Position numbers and translations under genes: made by a program. The notes under the pieces were generated by a model. That model had not been told where the DNA came from and ran no database searches. It was given only the letters and a program-made list of their open reading frames with translations. Below are positions 1 through 8,464 of a stretch of DNA of 45,964 nt, in pieces. Each line of letters opens with the position of its first letter. Within the stretch, counting starts at the first letter, position 1. Where the stretch lies: the NCBI GenBank assembly GCA_002343075.1, contig DDRH01000056.1, positions 83,610-129,573 of the forward strand, in the 5' to 3' direction. This stretch comes from Phycisphaerales bacterium UBA2421 (GTDB lineage Bacteria; Planctomycetota; Phycisphaerae; Tepidisphaerales; Tepidisphaeraceae).

Positions 1-558
1 GACCTGGCTCTTGGCATCCGGGCGGAGATATTTCAGCTTACCCGACGCGCGCAGGTCGGCCTGCTTCTCCATGATGCGATGGGCAAGCCAGATGGGCAGC
101 GGCATGAGGTCTTCGGTTTCTCGGCACGCGAAGCCGAACATCATCCCCTGATCGCCGGCACCTTCTTCCTTGGCGGCCTTCTTGCTGCCCTTGTCGCGGG
201 CGTTGTCCACGCCGCGGGCGATGTCGGCGCTCTGCGAGTGGATGGCGTTCAGCACGCCGCAACTGTCATGGCTGAAACCGATATCCTGATGGTGATAACC
301 GATCGACTTGATCGTGTTGCGGACGATCTCATCAACGTGCACATAAACATTGGTCTTCACTTCGCCGGCAACCACCACCTGGCCAGTGGTGCAGAGCGTT
401 TCACACGCAACGCGCGTCCCGCGGATGTCGTGTTTCTCTTTTATTTCCTGGGCGAAGATGGCGTCGAGAACGCTGTCGGAAATGGCATCCGAGACTTTGT
501 CGGGATGACCCATCGATACCGATTCGCTGGTGAACAAGTGTTTGCGTGCGGATGCCAC
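1..558 (-). CDS. metK: S-adenosylmethionine synthetase, N-terminal part (cut by window edge)
   Basis: This cytosolic enzyme makes SAM from methionine and ATP. Translating the minus strand from a GTG at 558 gives 186 residues that run off the window. Recognisable motifs are [20 protein letters not shown] near the N-terminus (substrate and metal binding), the [12 protein letters not shown] stretch, and [16 protein letters not shown], the flexible gate region next to the active site. The MetK family is about 385-400 residues, so roughly half is present. GTG was chosen because GGAG lies eight bases upstream and the conserved FTSESV begins a few residues later. The gene follows a large AsmA-like gene with a 191-bp gap. 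That gap holds an 18-bp dyad that is nearly repeated at metF (see 660-677). The identification is secure; only the exact start is uncertain. Confidence 0.96.
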   Translation of the reverse strand, partial: MASARKHLFTSESVSMGHPDKVSDAISDSVLDAIFAQEIKEKHDIRGTRVACETLCTTGQVVVAGEVKTNVYVHVDEIVRNTIKSIGYHHQDIGFSHDSCGVLNAIHSQSADIARGVDNARDKGSKKAAKEEGAGDQGMMFGFACRETEDLMPLPIWLAHRIMEKQADLRASGKLKYLRPDAKSQV

Positions 559-659
559 GTTGAATGCTCCTTCGATTTTCTGAATCAAACCCGTTTCAAC
601 CGCCGGGCGTGCGGGAGGGGAAACATACAGCGGAGTGAATCGGGGAGCAAGCGGGCATC

Positions 660-677
660 CATCCGAAAATCCGGATG
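660..677. promoter_or_regulatory. Candidate methionine/SAM operator upstream of metK
   Basis: Read on the metK strand this is CATCCGGATTTTCGGATG, a dyad with half-sites CATCCG and CGGATG around a six-base centre. The same element, differing at only two central bases, overlaps the metF start at 31667-31684. A weak promoter can be drawn here on the minus strand (TTGATT, 17 bases, GGATTT). In that reading the dyad covers the -10 region and about 100 nt of leader follows. Function as a repressor site is an inference from sharing between two genes of one pathway. I do not recognise it as a site for a named regulator. Confidence 0.5.
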
Positions 678-692
678 AATGGAGAGATGAAT

Positions 693-719
693 CAACCCGA
701 CGGTGTTCGCCGCTGGTTG
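693..719 (-). other. Imperfect hairpin between the AsmA-like gene and metK
   Basis: On the minus strand CAACC pairs with GGTTG and an inner CGGCG pairs with CGTCG (one G-T wobble) around an AACAC loop, with an AG bulge on one side. No T-run follows, so it is not a classical intrinsic terminator. It could end transcription from the upstream AsmA-like gene weakly, or be a chance structure. Confidence 0.25.
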
Positions 720-749
720 AGAATGGGTGATTTTATGAGGAAACTGAGG

Positions 750-3700
750 TCATTCCTTCTCTTTCTTGCGTCCCCCGATGGCGTCGATCAGCCCGCCGAT
801 GGGGTCGCCGGCCTTCCCGCCGATGGCCCCGCGCAGTTGCGCCTCGATCAGCCTGCCGACGATGTTCCCAAGGTCGACCTCCGGGCTTGTCGTCGTTCCG
901 GCGAGGCTGATCGGTACGCCGTCGGGGAAGATTCGCATCATGTCCTTCTCACTCACACGAATCATCCGCCCCACCAGCGCCGGCGGCAACGACACGCGCA
1001 GCTGCTGCTTCAAATCGCTCAGCCGAATGTCCCCGCGAAAGCTCAGAGGCATGTTCTTCGGAATCGTGATCGTTGCGCCAGTGATCGGGTCCGTCGCCTC
1101 GACATCCTCCCTCAACGAAATCGTCAGGTCCTGCGTCGTGCGACCCTTCTCCAGCGTGATGACTGCATCGCGAATCTCGCCTCGAAAGACATCCGTCTGG
1201 TTTTTTGTCAGGCTACCGAGCTTCAGCGCGCCGGCGACTTTGCCGAACATGAGGCTTCCGAGTGGATTGGCGATGTCCAGCTTCGTTACCGACATCACGA
1301 TGCGCGCGTCGCCGCTTTCCGACGTTTGCCACTTTTCAATCAGCGCCACGCCCTCACATCGCTCGATGGTGACATCCAGCAGTCCCGCGGCGCGCTCGGT
1401 ATTCGCGAACGTCGGGTTAATGTACTTGCCCAGGGTGTTGCCCAGGGCGGGATTGATGCTGACATTGTGCAGAAGCCGGTGCTTCTTCGGGCCATACAAA
1501 CGCGGCTCGTCCGGTGCACTCAGATCGACATAAAATCCATTAAGGTTGAGCGTGCCGCCGTTGGCGGTGGCCGGTGGGGGAAAACGCTCGGCCTTTGGCT
1601 TGTCGGCGAAGGCGATCGCCGCCTTGCCATCACGAAGCGAAATCGGCACGGTAAGCTTTTCGATCGTCAGCCCGGCTGCTGCAGCGGCATCAACCCGAAT
1701 CTGTCCGTCGGCGTTTACAAACTTGATCGCCTCATTAAACGGCCTATCGGGATAGCTTCCGCTGACCCGGAAAGACTCGGTGTGCGCGCCGACGAACGTC
1801 GCGCCTTTGAGCGTCTCGCGCGTTTCAACGTCCAGCAGTGGCTCGACGATCGGCCAGAGCTTCGCCAGATCGTAGGTCAGATCGAGCTTCACATTGTCGA
1901 ATCGTCGCTCGGTCACCCAATCGGCCACAGCGCCGCTGAGTTTGATGCTCAGCGCATTAGTCTGCGGCATGTCGACGGTCAACGATCTGATTTGCGCGTT
2001 GGACTTCACCAGATCGGCCGAGATGTCGTTGCGAACGGCCAACTGCTTTTCGAGAGGGGTGATCTTCCCGGTGGCCACATCGCGCATGTGGAGGTTGTCG
2101 ATTGTGATCGCGCCATTGAGATTGACCGCATCACCGGCATTGGAAAGCTGCTGCGTGACCTTCAGCCGCCCCGCGTAGGGGAGCGCCTCGCCGCCTTGAA
2201 TCACCGCGAGAAGCGGCGCGATCGCTGCAAGCTCGCCCACGAGTTCCACCCCGCCGCTGGCCGTCGGCTTGGTCAATACGTCGGTAATCGTAATGGGGCT
2301 GGGCATGGAAAGTTGCGCAACGCGCAAGTCGCCGGTGAGCTGCGTTACCTTGATCGAACGAATCTGTTCCACCACCGCATCGAGATCGGCAACCACTGCC
2401 AGGGTGATCGGGGCAGACCGATCAAACGCAAACGCTTGCGCGCCGCGGCGAAGCGCAAGATTGCTGATCGCGGCATCGGACACTGTGAGCTTGCTGGTGG
2501 TCCCCTCGCGAGCAAGGTTCAGCCGAAGCGCCGCGGTGCCGTTGGTGATGAGCAGAGGCTCAACTGGAGTTGTTTCGGCCGACGTCGTAGCGCCAACACC
2601 GGAGGACACATCCACCGGAACAAACGCAGTCGCGAGGGCATAAAGTTTCGGCAGATTGGGGATGCTGATTTCGGCAGCAAGCGCTTGGGCTATGTCGTAG
2701 GTGCCGACGGGCTTGGTATCGGTTCCCAGCAGCAACTCGGCCTTCGTCAGAGCCACCGTCGCAAAGCTGCTGTCGAGGCTCGCAGTCGCCCGAAGGGAAG
2801 AAAGGTCGGCCGACGTAACGACGGCGGCCTTCATTGCCACCCGCTCGCTGGTCATCGCCTGTTGACCGCCCGCGGTAATGCCGAGTTGCTCGATCAAACC
2901 GTCGAGCGTCGCCGTCGACTCCGTGCCAATCCCGCCGACCAAATCGATCGTCGCGACGAGGGTTCCATTCTGAACTCTGGCGGGTGTCTCTCCCAGCGCC
3001 TGAATTGCCGCGCCCAACTTCACCAGATTGGCAGTCAACTGAAGACGTCCGCTGCCGGTCATCGCGCCCGATTCGCTCATTCGAATCTGCAACGGCGGAT
3101 CGGACTTTGCGAGCGTGAAAATGGACGAGGTGACACTCACCTGCGACAGGTCTGCAGACACACCGCTGGCCAGGCCGATCGTGCCAAGTATCTGCGTTAC
3201 GATCTTCTCGCGATCGAGCAAAACCGCGCCGGCTTTGGCCACCGTAAGGTTGGGCGTGCTCAACGACAACGGCTTGCGGAGTGTGACAGTCTGACCCTTA
3301 CCATCGTAGCTGCCGGCGACATTGGCATAGATCTGGCCATCGCGAATCTCGATCTGCTGTTCTTTCAGCGCCGGCATAAACGCCCCAAACTGCGAGACGA
3401 GTTTGGGCAGACTGCTAATGGCGAGGTTCGTCAGTTCAAACTGCTCGACCGAATTGGACGCAAGATCAAGGTTCTGCGCAGTCGCTGCAAGGTCGAGCAC
3501 CCTTTCCGTCGGAGTGTCGCCACTGGTGACAGCGACGTTTGCACTCACAACTTTGGCAATCCCGCCGGCACCGTCGGTGCCGAGGGTGGAATCGATCGTG
3601 AGCGCCATCGCGCCGATGTTCACAGGCGGCTGTTCGGGAATCTGCAGGTTTACACCAGACAGGTTCACCTTTGCACTTGCGGCAACCGTACTGTTGGGTT

Positions 3701-5339
3701 TCTGCAGGTCGCCCTTGCTCCCGAGTGCAAAATCAAACTTACCTTGCAACCCAATTCCGCCGAGGTCGACAAACTGCGACAATTGCGACTCGAGTTTGCC
3801 GAGGTCGCCGTCGCCGGAGAGTTCAAGCTTGTCGATCGTCACCCCCCCGCCGTTGATTCTCGCGAAGTCGCTGGTGAGCACGAGCGCCATATCGGTCAGC
3901 GCATTCAGCGGATCGACCGCCGGCGCATAGGTGGTGTCAAACGACAATCCGATTGGCGCGAATGCGATCTTCTGGCTGTCGCGCGTGCCGGCAGCGTCGA
4001 TGTCGAGCCGCATCTTGGCAAAGCTCTTGTCTTTCCGCAGCGTAAACCCGGCGGTGTGAATCAGTTGCCCCGACTCGATCTTAACGCCTTCAAGCAGTTG
4101 CGCCGCCCGCGGGAGTTGGTTCAGCAGGTCGGCGAGGTCGGTTATCGAGAGGGTCGAGCTCAGCCACCCGTCAGCTCCCGGAGGCTTGCCGCTGGCAACG
4201 TTGGCCAGCGACTCCTCCAGCAACTCACCGGCGAGCACAATCTGAAACTGCGGCGCGTCGACCCGCAGCGACTGAACCCTGACAATCGCAGAGCCAGCAT
4301 CGTCCGCGGCACGGGTGATTTTGATGGGGATGTCCATCCGGACGATGCGCAGCGTGTCGCCTTTCAACTGCTCGAAACCGGCCACCGATGCTTGATCCAC
4401 CGTGATCAACCCGTCGACCCCGCTGCTGCGAAGTCCGTCCACCTTCAGGGCCAGCGTGCCGTTGACAATTCCCCCGAAGTCGCCGCGCACATCTGCCAGT
4501 CGCAGAACGGGCTTCAGCGCAGCGAGATCGATCGAGGTAAACTTCAGATTCTGATCGGCGGTGAGCTTGAGCGGGCGAAGCTTGTTTCCATCAATCGCAT
4601 CGATGCTTCCAGAAAAGTTTATCCGGCCTGCCGAATGATCACCTACACGCAGTGCCAGGTCGATGGCTGTGCTGATCCCCGCGTTGATATCTTTGATATC
4701 CACGACCGTCTCCCCCGGCTCAATCACCAGCGGCGGGGAGAGCGGCGTGCCGCCGAGGTGATCGACGTACTCGATCATCCCGCGATACTTGATTCTTACC
4801 TTGCCCTTCACATCCGGCAGCGTCGTCTCAGCGGGTGCTTCGGACGTTGCCGCGGAACTCGCTTCGCGAGGAGGCTGCTCTGCATTGGTGGACTTCAGAA
4901 GTTGCTGAAGGTTGGTATTGCCTTGCTCGTCTACCTGAAGTCGCGTCAGGTTGAGGTCGATGAGTGTTTCGCCAAGGTCAAGGTTGCCGCGCGCGGCACT
5001 GGCGAGGGTGAGGCCCGTTTCAATTCGATCAATCTCGAGAATGAGCGACTGGCTGGCGTCGTAAACTTTGACGCCCCCGATCAACTGTCCGCTGAACCAC
5101 CCGAACCGGGTGGCATCGATCGACACGCGCCCGCTGGCGAGTTGATCATTCAGTCGGCTGGTAATGAGATTGCGCGCAAACCCCGAGCTGGCGATGGTGG
5201 GCGCGAATGCGAGCAAACCCAGCAGCAGCACGAGCAGCACCGCGGCGGTGATGGTGAGCCGGCGCAGCCACTTTCGCTTGTGTTTCGGCGAGGGCGATGC
5301 GCTTTCCGCGCTGGCCGGATTCTGAGGGTCATGGCTCAT
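750..5339 (-). CDS. Large AsmA-like / inter-membrane transport family protein
   Basis: This is a 1529-residue protein with a charged N-terminus (KHKRKWLRR) and one hydrophobic segment at about residues 28-48, followed by a very long, mostly beta-strand-like exterior region. Its repeated pattern of short amphipathic strands, and phrases such as LINDQLASGRVSID-like motifs after the anchor, fit the AsmA/TamB/DUF748 group of inner-membrane-anchored, periplasm-spanning proteins. Members of that group are linked to lipid transport and outer-membrane homeostasis. The C-terminus (GGLIDAIGGRKKEKE) is basic. The gene starts 26 bp after the stop of the small exported protein at 5366-5812, so the two are probably co-transcribed. 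Substrate and partners cannot be read from the sequence. Family-level assignment is by architecture and composition rather than a catalytic motif. Confidence 0.75.
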   Translation of the reverse strand: MSHDPQNPASAESASPSPKHKRKWLRRLTITAAVLLVLLLGLLAFAPTIASSGFARNLITSRLNDQLASGRVSIDATRFGWFSGQLIGGVKVYDASQSLILEIDRIETGLTLASAARGNLDLGETLIDLNLTRLQVDEQGNTNLQQLLKSTNAEQPPREASSAATSEAPAETTLPDVKGKVRIKYRGMIEYVDHLGGTPLSPPLVIEPGETVVDIKDINAGISTAIDLALRVGDHSAGRINFSGSIDAIDGNKLRPLKLTADQNLKFTSIDLAALKPVLRLADVRGDFGGIVNGTLALKVDGLRSSGVDGLITVDQASVAGFEQLKGDTLRIVRMDIPIKITRAADDAGSAIVRVQSLRVDAPQFQIVLAGELLEESLANVASGKPPGADGWLSSTLSITDLADLLNQLPRAAQLLEGVKIESGQLIHTAGFTLRKDKSFAKMRLDIDAAGTRDSQKIAFAPIGLSFDTTYAPAVDPLNALTDMALVLTSDFARINGGGVTIDKLELSGDGDLGKLESQLSQFVDLGGIGLQGKFDFALGSKGDLQKPNSTVAASAKVNLSGVNLQIPEQPPVNIGAMALTIDSTLGTDGAGGIAKVVSANVAVTSGDTPTERVLDLAATAQNLDLASNSVEQFELTNLAISSLPKLVSQFGAFMPALKEQQIEIRDGQIYANVAGSYDGKGQTVTLRKPLSLSTPNLTVAKAGAVLLDREKIVTQILGTIGLASGVSADLSQVSVTSSIFTLAKSDPPLQIRMSESGAMTGSGRLQLTANLVKLGAAIQALGETPARVQNGTLVATIDLVGGIGTESTATLDGLIEQLGITAGGQQAMTSERVAMKAAVVTSADLSSLRATASLDSSFATVALTKAELLLGTDTKPVGTYDIAQALAAEISIPNLPKLYALATAFVPVDVSSGVGATTSAETTPVEPLLITNGTAALRLNLAREGTTSKLTVSDAAISNLALRRGAQAFAFDRSAPITLAVVADLDAVVEQIRSIKVTQLTGDLRVAQLSMPSPITITDVLTKPTASGGVELVGELAAIAPLLAVIQGGEALPYAGRLKVTQQLSNAGDAVNLNGAITIDNLHMRDVATGKITPLEKQLAVRNDISADLVKSNAQIRSLTVDMPQTNALSIKLSGAVADWVTERRFDNVKLDLTYDLAKLWPIVEPLLDVETRETLKGATFVGAHTESFRVSGSYPDRPFNEAIKFVNADGQIRVDAAAAAGLTIEKLTVPISLRDGKAAIAFADKPKAERFPPPATANGGTLNLNGFYVDLSAPDEPRLYGPKKHRLLHNVSINPALGNTLGKYINPTFANTERAAGLLDVTIERCEGVALIEKWQTSESGDARIVMSVTKLDIANPLGSLMFGKVAGALKLGSLTKNQTDVFRGEIRDAVITLEKGRTTQDLTISLREDVEATDPITGATITIPKNMPLSFRGDIRLSDLKQQLRVSLPPALVGRMIRVSEKDMMRIFPDGVPISLAGTTTSPEVDLGNIVGRLIEAQLRGAIGGKAGDPIGGLIDAIGGRKKEKE

Positions 5340-5365
5340 GTTGGGAGATTAGGTTGGGTCAAGTG

Positions 5366-5812
5366 CTACGGCTTGGCAATCCGGATGATCCCGATGCGAT
5401 CGAGAATTTTGGGGTCGGCGCGCTGTTCCGGTGAAGGATTCAGGACAATGACAGATACCGGCTCAATGACAGTCGCAGCGACGTCCGGGGCAGCAACCGC
5501 TGCGTCCCCCCCGCCGGGGTTTGCGCCGCCGACAAATCCACTAAACCCTGTCGCGGCGGCAACTGATTGCACAGGGAAGTTTCGAATGGCGATGACGTTG
5601 GAGTTTGAAGGGGCCATGTTAATCGTGACATACCGCCGGTCGTGCGAGACGACTGCCTGCGCGTCGAGCACTGCGCCGGAGTTGACGATCGACACTTCCG
5701 GGTCGAATGCAGTCGCCCCATTGCCGACGACCGGCGTGAGTTGGCCCAGGGCAATCGCGTCGAGCCATGCGACCATTGAGAAAGCTGAAAAAATGAGAAG
5801 GAATCGCTTCAT
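5366..5812 (-). CDS. Small exported protein of unknown function (secretin-like repeat)
   Basis: The product is 148 residues from the ATG at 5812. An in-frame ATG six codons earlier exists, but GGGAG lies just upstream of the second ATG, which also begins a clean signal peptide (MKRFLLIFSAFSMVAWL...ALGQ). The mature part contains VVLDAQAVVSHDRRYVTINM. This resembles a short motif I associate with planctomycete proteins related to the C-terminal part of secretins, where proline-valine strands and a DRRYVT segment recur. A glycine/alanine-rich linker follows, then EPVSVIVLNP. It is far too short to be a secretin. It precedes the AsmA-like gene by 26 bp, which suggests an envelope role. No specific function is claimed. 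Confidence 0.7.
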   Translation of the reverse strand: MKRFLLIFSAFSMVAWLDAIALGQLTPVVGNGATAFDPEVSIVNSGAVLDAQAVVSHDRRYVTINMAPSNSNVIAIRNFPVQSVAAATGFSGFVGGANPGGGDAAVAAPDVAATVIEPVSVIVLNPSPEQRADPKILDRIGIIRIAKP

Positions 5813-6057
5813 GGGTCTTCTCCCGTCCATCGTACTTCAACGGCCGTGGGTGAAAAAGGGCGAATTAGTTGGATTGTAGCATCGGTCAGGGCAGTTGGGC
5901 GAGACCAAAACCGGCTTGGGCAAATTTTGCCTGCTTGACCATCCGGGAATCGGTTTCATAATGCCGCGACGACCTGTTTCGTCGGCTCCGTCGAGTGGTT
6001 GGACACGCCAATTGCTGCTGCGTTGGGCTGAGCGTATCGTCTTACGAAGAGGAAATC

Positions 6058-7041
6058 ATGGAAAGCAACAAAACAGCAGTAGTGTGCGGCGGCGGCGGAT
6101 TCATTGGCGGGCATCTCGTGGCTGACCTGCTGAAACAGGGCTACAAGAAGGTCCGGGTCGTGGATATCAAGCCGACCTCGGAGTGGTATCAGGTCCATCC
6201 GCAGGCAGAGAATGTCGTCGCAGACCTCAACCTGAAAGACGCCTCTTTCGCTGCCGTCAAAGGCATGGATGTGGTCTGGAACCTGGCCTGCAACATGGGC
6301 GGCATGGGGTTTATCGAAACCAACAAAGGCCTGTGCATGATCAGTGTTCTGATCAATACGCACCTGCTGCTTGCCTGCCGCGAGTATGGCGTGAAGCGAT
6401 ACTTCTACGCATCGAGCGCCTGCGTCTACAACGCCGACAAACAGAAAGAGAAGAAGATCGAGACTTTTCTGAAAGAGGAAGATGCCTACCCCGCAATGGC
6501 CGAAGACGGCTACGGCTGGGAAAAGCTGTTCAGCGAGCGCATGTGCCGCCACTTCCGGGAAGATTACAAGGTGCCAACGCGCGTCGCGCGGTTTCACAAT
6601 GTCTACGGCCCCTTCGGCACATGGAACGGCGGGCGTGAAAAGGCACCGGCGGCGATCTGTCGAAAGGTGCTCGAAGCCAAGGCCAGCGGCAAACACGAAA
6701 TCGAAATCTGGGGCGACGGCCATCAGACCCGCTCATTCATGTATATCACCGACTGCCTCACCGGCATCCACAAAATCACGGATAGCGAGACATGGCACGA
6801 TCCGATCAACCTCGGCAGTGCTGAAGGTGTGACGATCAATCAACTGGTTGACATCGTTGAAGATATCGCCGGCATCAAGCTAAAGCGTAACTACAACCTT
6901 GACGCGCCCAAGGGTGTGAATGGCCGTAACAGCGACAACACGCTGATTAACAAAGTCTTCGGCTGGGAACCCAAGCTTCCCCTGCGCACCGGCATGGAGC
7001 TAACGTATAAGTGGATTCACGATCAGATGCACGCAAAGTAA
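6058..7041 (+). CDS. GDP-mannose 3,5-epimerase-like NAD-dependent sugar epimerase
   Basis: The product is a 327-residue extended short-chain dehydrogenase. The ATG at 6058 follows AAGAGGAAATC; an open frame upstream has no such signal. The Rossmann motif GGGGFIGG is at residues 11-18. It matches plant GDP-mannose 3,5-epimerase, as recalled, unusually well: NMGGMGFIETN (79-89), the SSACVYN loop with Cys122, the YGWEK catalytic Tyr152/Lys156 pair, FHNVYGPFGTW (179-189) and GGREKAPAAICRK with Lys195. These correspond to the Tyr/Lys and Cys/Lys acid-base residues of the plant enzyme. The known family reaction converts GDP-D-mannose to GDP-L-galactose or GDP-L-gulose. It lies 12 bp before a family 4 glycosyltransferase, so a role in a surface glycan is likely. 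Other nucleotide-sugar substrates are possible. Confidence 0.85.
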   Translation: MESNKTAVVCGGGGFIGGHLVADLLKQGYKKVRVVDIKPTSEWYQVHPQAENVVADLNLKDASFAAVKGMDVVWNLACNMGGMGFIETNKGLCMISVLINTHLLLACREYGVKRYFYASSACVYNADKQKEKKIETFLKEEDAYPAMAEDGYGWEKLFSERMCRHFREDYKVPTRVARFHNVYGPFGTWNGGREKAPAAICRKVLEAKASGKHEIEIWGDGHQTRSFMYITDCLTGIHKITDSETWHDPINLGSAEGVTINQLVDIVEDIAGIKLKRNYNLDAPKGVNGRNSDNTLINKVFGWEPKLPLRTGMELTYKWIHDQMHAK

Positions 7042-7053
7042 GGAAGACCTGGT

Positions 7054-8418
7054 GTGGGCGGGAGTTGCGGGCTGATTGTGCTGGCGAATTGTGTCGATAG
7101 TGCTGATGTGAGTGAAAGCGCGCCCCCCATGGTCGAAGAAAATGCCCCGCCGGCGGGTGTTCGCCAGCACGGTACCCCGCCGCGGAAGAAGCGGGACCGG
7201 CTCTTGATATTCAGCCAGGTGTTTGTGCCAGACCCGGCGAGCGTAGGGCAGCATGTGGCCGACGTCGCCATCGAGATGGCCCGCAGGGGCTTCAAGGTGC
7301 GCGTTTACACCGCCAACCGCGGTTACGACGACCCCACCCGGAAGTACCCCGCTCGGGAGATACTGCACGGCGTGGAGGTGATCCGTCTTCCGCTCAGCAG
7401 CTTCGGCAAAAAGACGATTCTCACGCGCGTCATCGGGACGGCGAGCTTCATGGTGCAGGCGTTCGTGCGCGGGCTGCTTCTTCCGAACGTCGCGGGAGTG
7501 ATGGTCAGCACCTCACCTCCCCTCATCGGAGCTGTATCAACAGTACTGCGAATGTTCCGGGGCATGCCGATGGCCTATTGGGCCATGGACCTGAACCCTG
7601 ACCAGTTGCTGGCGATGAACAAGATCAAACCCGGTGGTTTTGTTGCACGTTTCCTGGAGGCGGTGAATCGGACCATTTTGAATAATTCGGCGCTGGTGAT
7701 CGCGCTGGATCGATTTATGGCAGATAGACTCCTTCCGCGCGCGCGAGTCAGCAAGACAATGGCCATCATTCCGCCGTGGCCGCATGAAGATGTGATTGAG
7801 CCGCTCGAACACGATCAAAACGACTTTCGTAAAAAGCACGGGCTGGATGGCAAGTTTGTCGTCATGTATTCCGGCAATCACAGCCCAAGCAACCCGCTCA
7901 CGACCGTACTGGATGCGGCGGTGCGGCTGAAGGATGATGACACGGTCAAGTTCCTGTTTGTCGGCGGGGGTAATGGGAAGAAGGAAGTAGAGCAGTACCT
8001 TAAGACCCACGCGCTGCCGCACGTCATCAGCCTGCCATATCAGCCGCTGGAGACCTTGCGATATAGCCTTAGCGCCGCCGACGTGCATGTTGTGAGCATG
8101 GGCGACAACATGGTGGGCATTATCCACCCGTGCAAAGTGTATGGCGCGATGGCAGTCGGTCGTCCGGTGCTCTATGTCGGGCCGCGGCCGAGCCATATTG
8201 CTGATTTGCTCGACCAGGAAGACTTTGGTCGGGCGGTAAGACACGGCGATGTTGACGGGTGCGTTGCGGCGATCAAATCACTGCAGGAGATGACGACCGA
8301 TCAGTGGCGGGCAATGGGAGTCCGCGGGCAGACGCTGCTTGCGGGACGGCTGTCACAGGAAATACTCTGCGGTCGCTTTTGCGACGGGCTTGAACTGACG
8401 TTTGAGAAACGCATGTAA
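7054..8418 (+). CDS. Family 4 glycosyltransferase (GT-B fold, WbuB-like)
   Basis: The product is 454 residues from a GTG at 7054, which has AGGAAG eight bases upstream. An in-frame ATG at 7129 is an alternative, because the first 50 or so residues are low-complexity and not family-like. The N-terminal domain starts with LLIFSQVFVPDPASVGQHVADVA, the acceptor-side opening typical of WbuB/WcaI-like transferases. The second domain begins near FVVMYSGNHSPSNPL and carries FLFVGGG, SLPYQPLETLRYSLSAADVHVV and GIIHPCKVYGAMAVGRPVLYV. The HPCKVYGAMA segment stands where the donor-binding E-x7-E helix lies in the family. It probably transfers a nucleotide-sugar donor, plausibly the product of the neighbouring epimerase, to a lipid-linked or extracellular glycan. 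Donor and acceptor are not determinable here. Confidence 0.85.
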   Translation: MGGSCGLIVLANCVDSADVSESAPPMVEENAPPAGVRQHGTPPRKKRDRLLIFSQVFVPDPASVGQHVADVAIEMARRGFKVRVYTANRGYDDPTRKYPAREILHGVEVIRLPLSSFGKKTILTRVIGTASFMVQAFVRGLLLPNVAGVMVSTSPPLIGAVSTVLRMFRGMPMAYWAMDLNPDQLLAMNKIKPGGFVARFLEAVNRTILNNSALVIALDRFMADRLLPRARVSKTMAIIPPWPHEDVIEPLEHDQNDFRKKHGLDGKFVVMYSGNHSPSNPLTTVLDAAVRLKDDDTVKFLFVGGGNGKKEVEQYLKTHALPHVISLPYQPLETLRYSLSAADVHVVSMGDNMVGIIHPCKVYGAMAVGRPVLYVGPRPSHIADLLDQEDFGRAVRHGDVDGCVAAIKSLQEMTTDQWRAMGVRGQTLLAGRLSQEILCGRFCDGLELTFEKRM

Positions 8419-8464
8419 TGCGCCAGCAGAAACGGTATGTTCACCGCCCGTGGGTCTCGGCGCG

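Noticed and set aside
79..678. Plus-strand open frame of 199 codons at the left edge
   Set aside because: It is antisense to metK, which carries clear family motifs on the other strand.
559..749. SAM riboswitch upstream of metK
   Set aside because: I searched by eye for the conserved SAM-I and related core elements and saw none; the DNA dyad is the better explanation for regulation.
5381..5398. A further partial match to the metK/metF dyad (AATCCGGATGATCCCGATG-like)
   Set aside because: It lies inside the coding end of the small exported protein, and the right half-site does not match.
675..5879. Very long open reading frame on the plus strand (about 1730 codons)
   Set aside because: It is antisense to the AsmA-like gene. 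The product is rich in Arg, Gln and His without any domain pattern, as expected from the complement of a GC-rich gene; the minus frame has a membrane anchor and normal composition.
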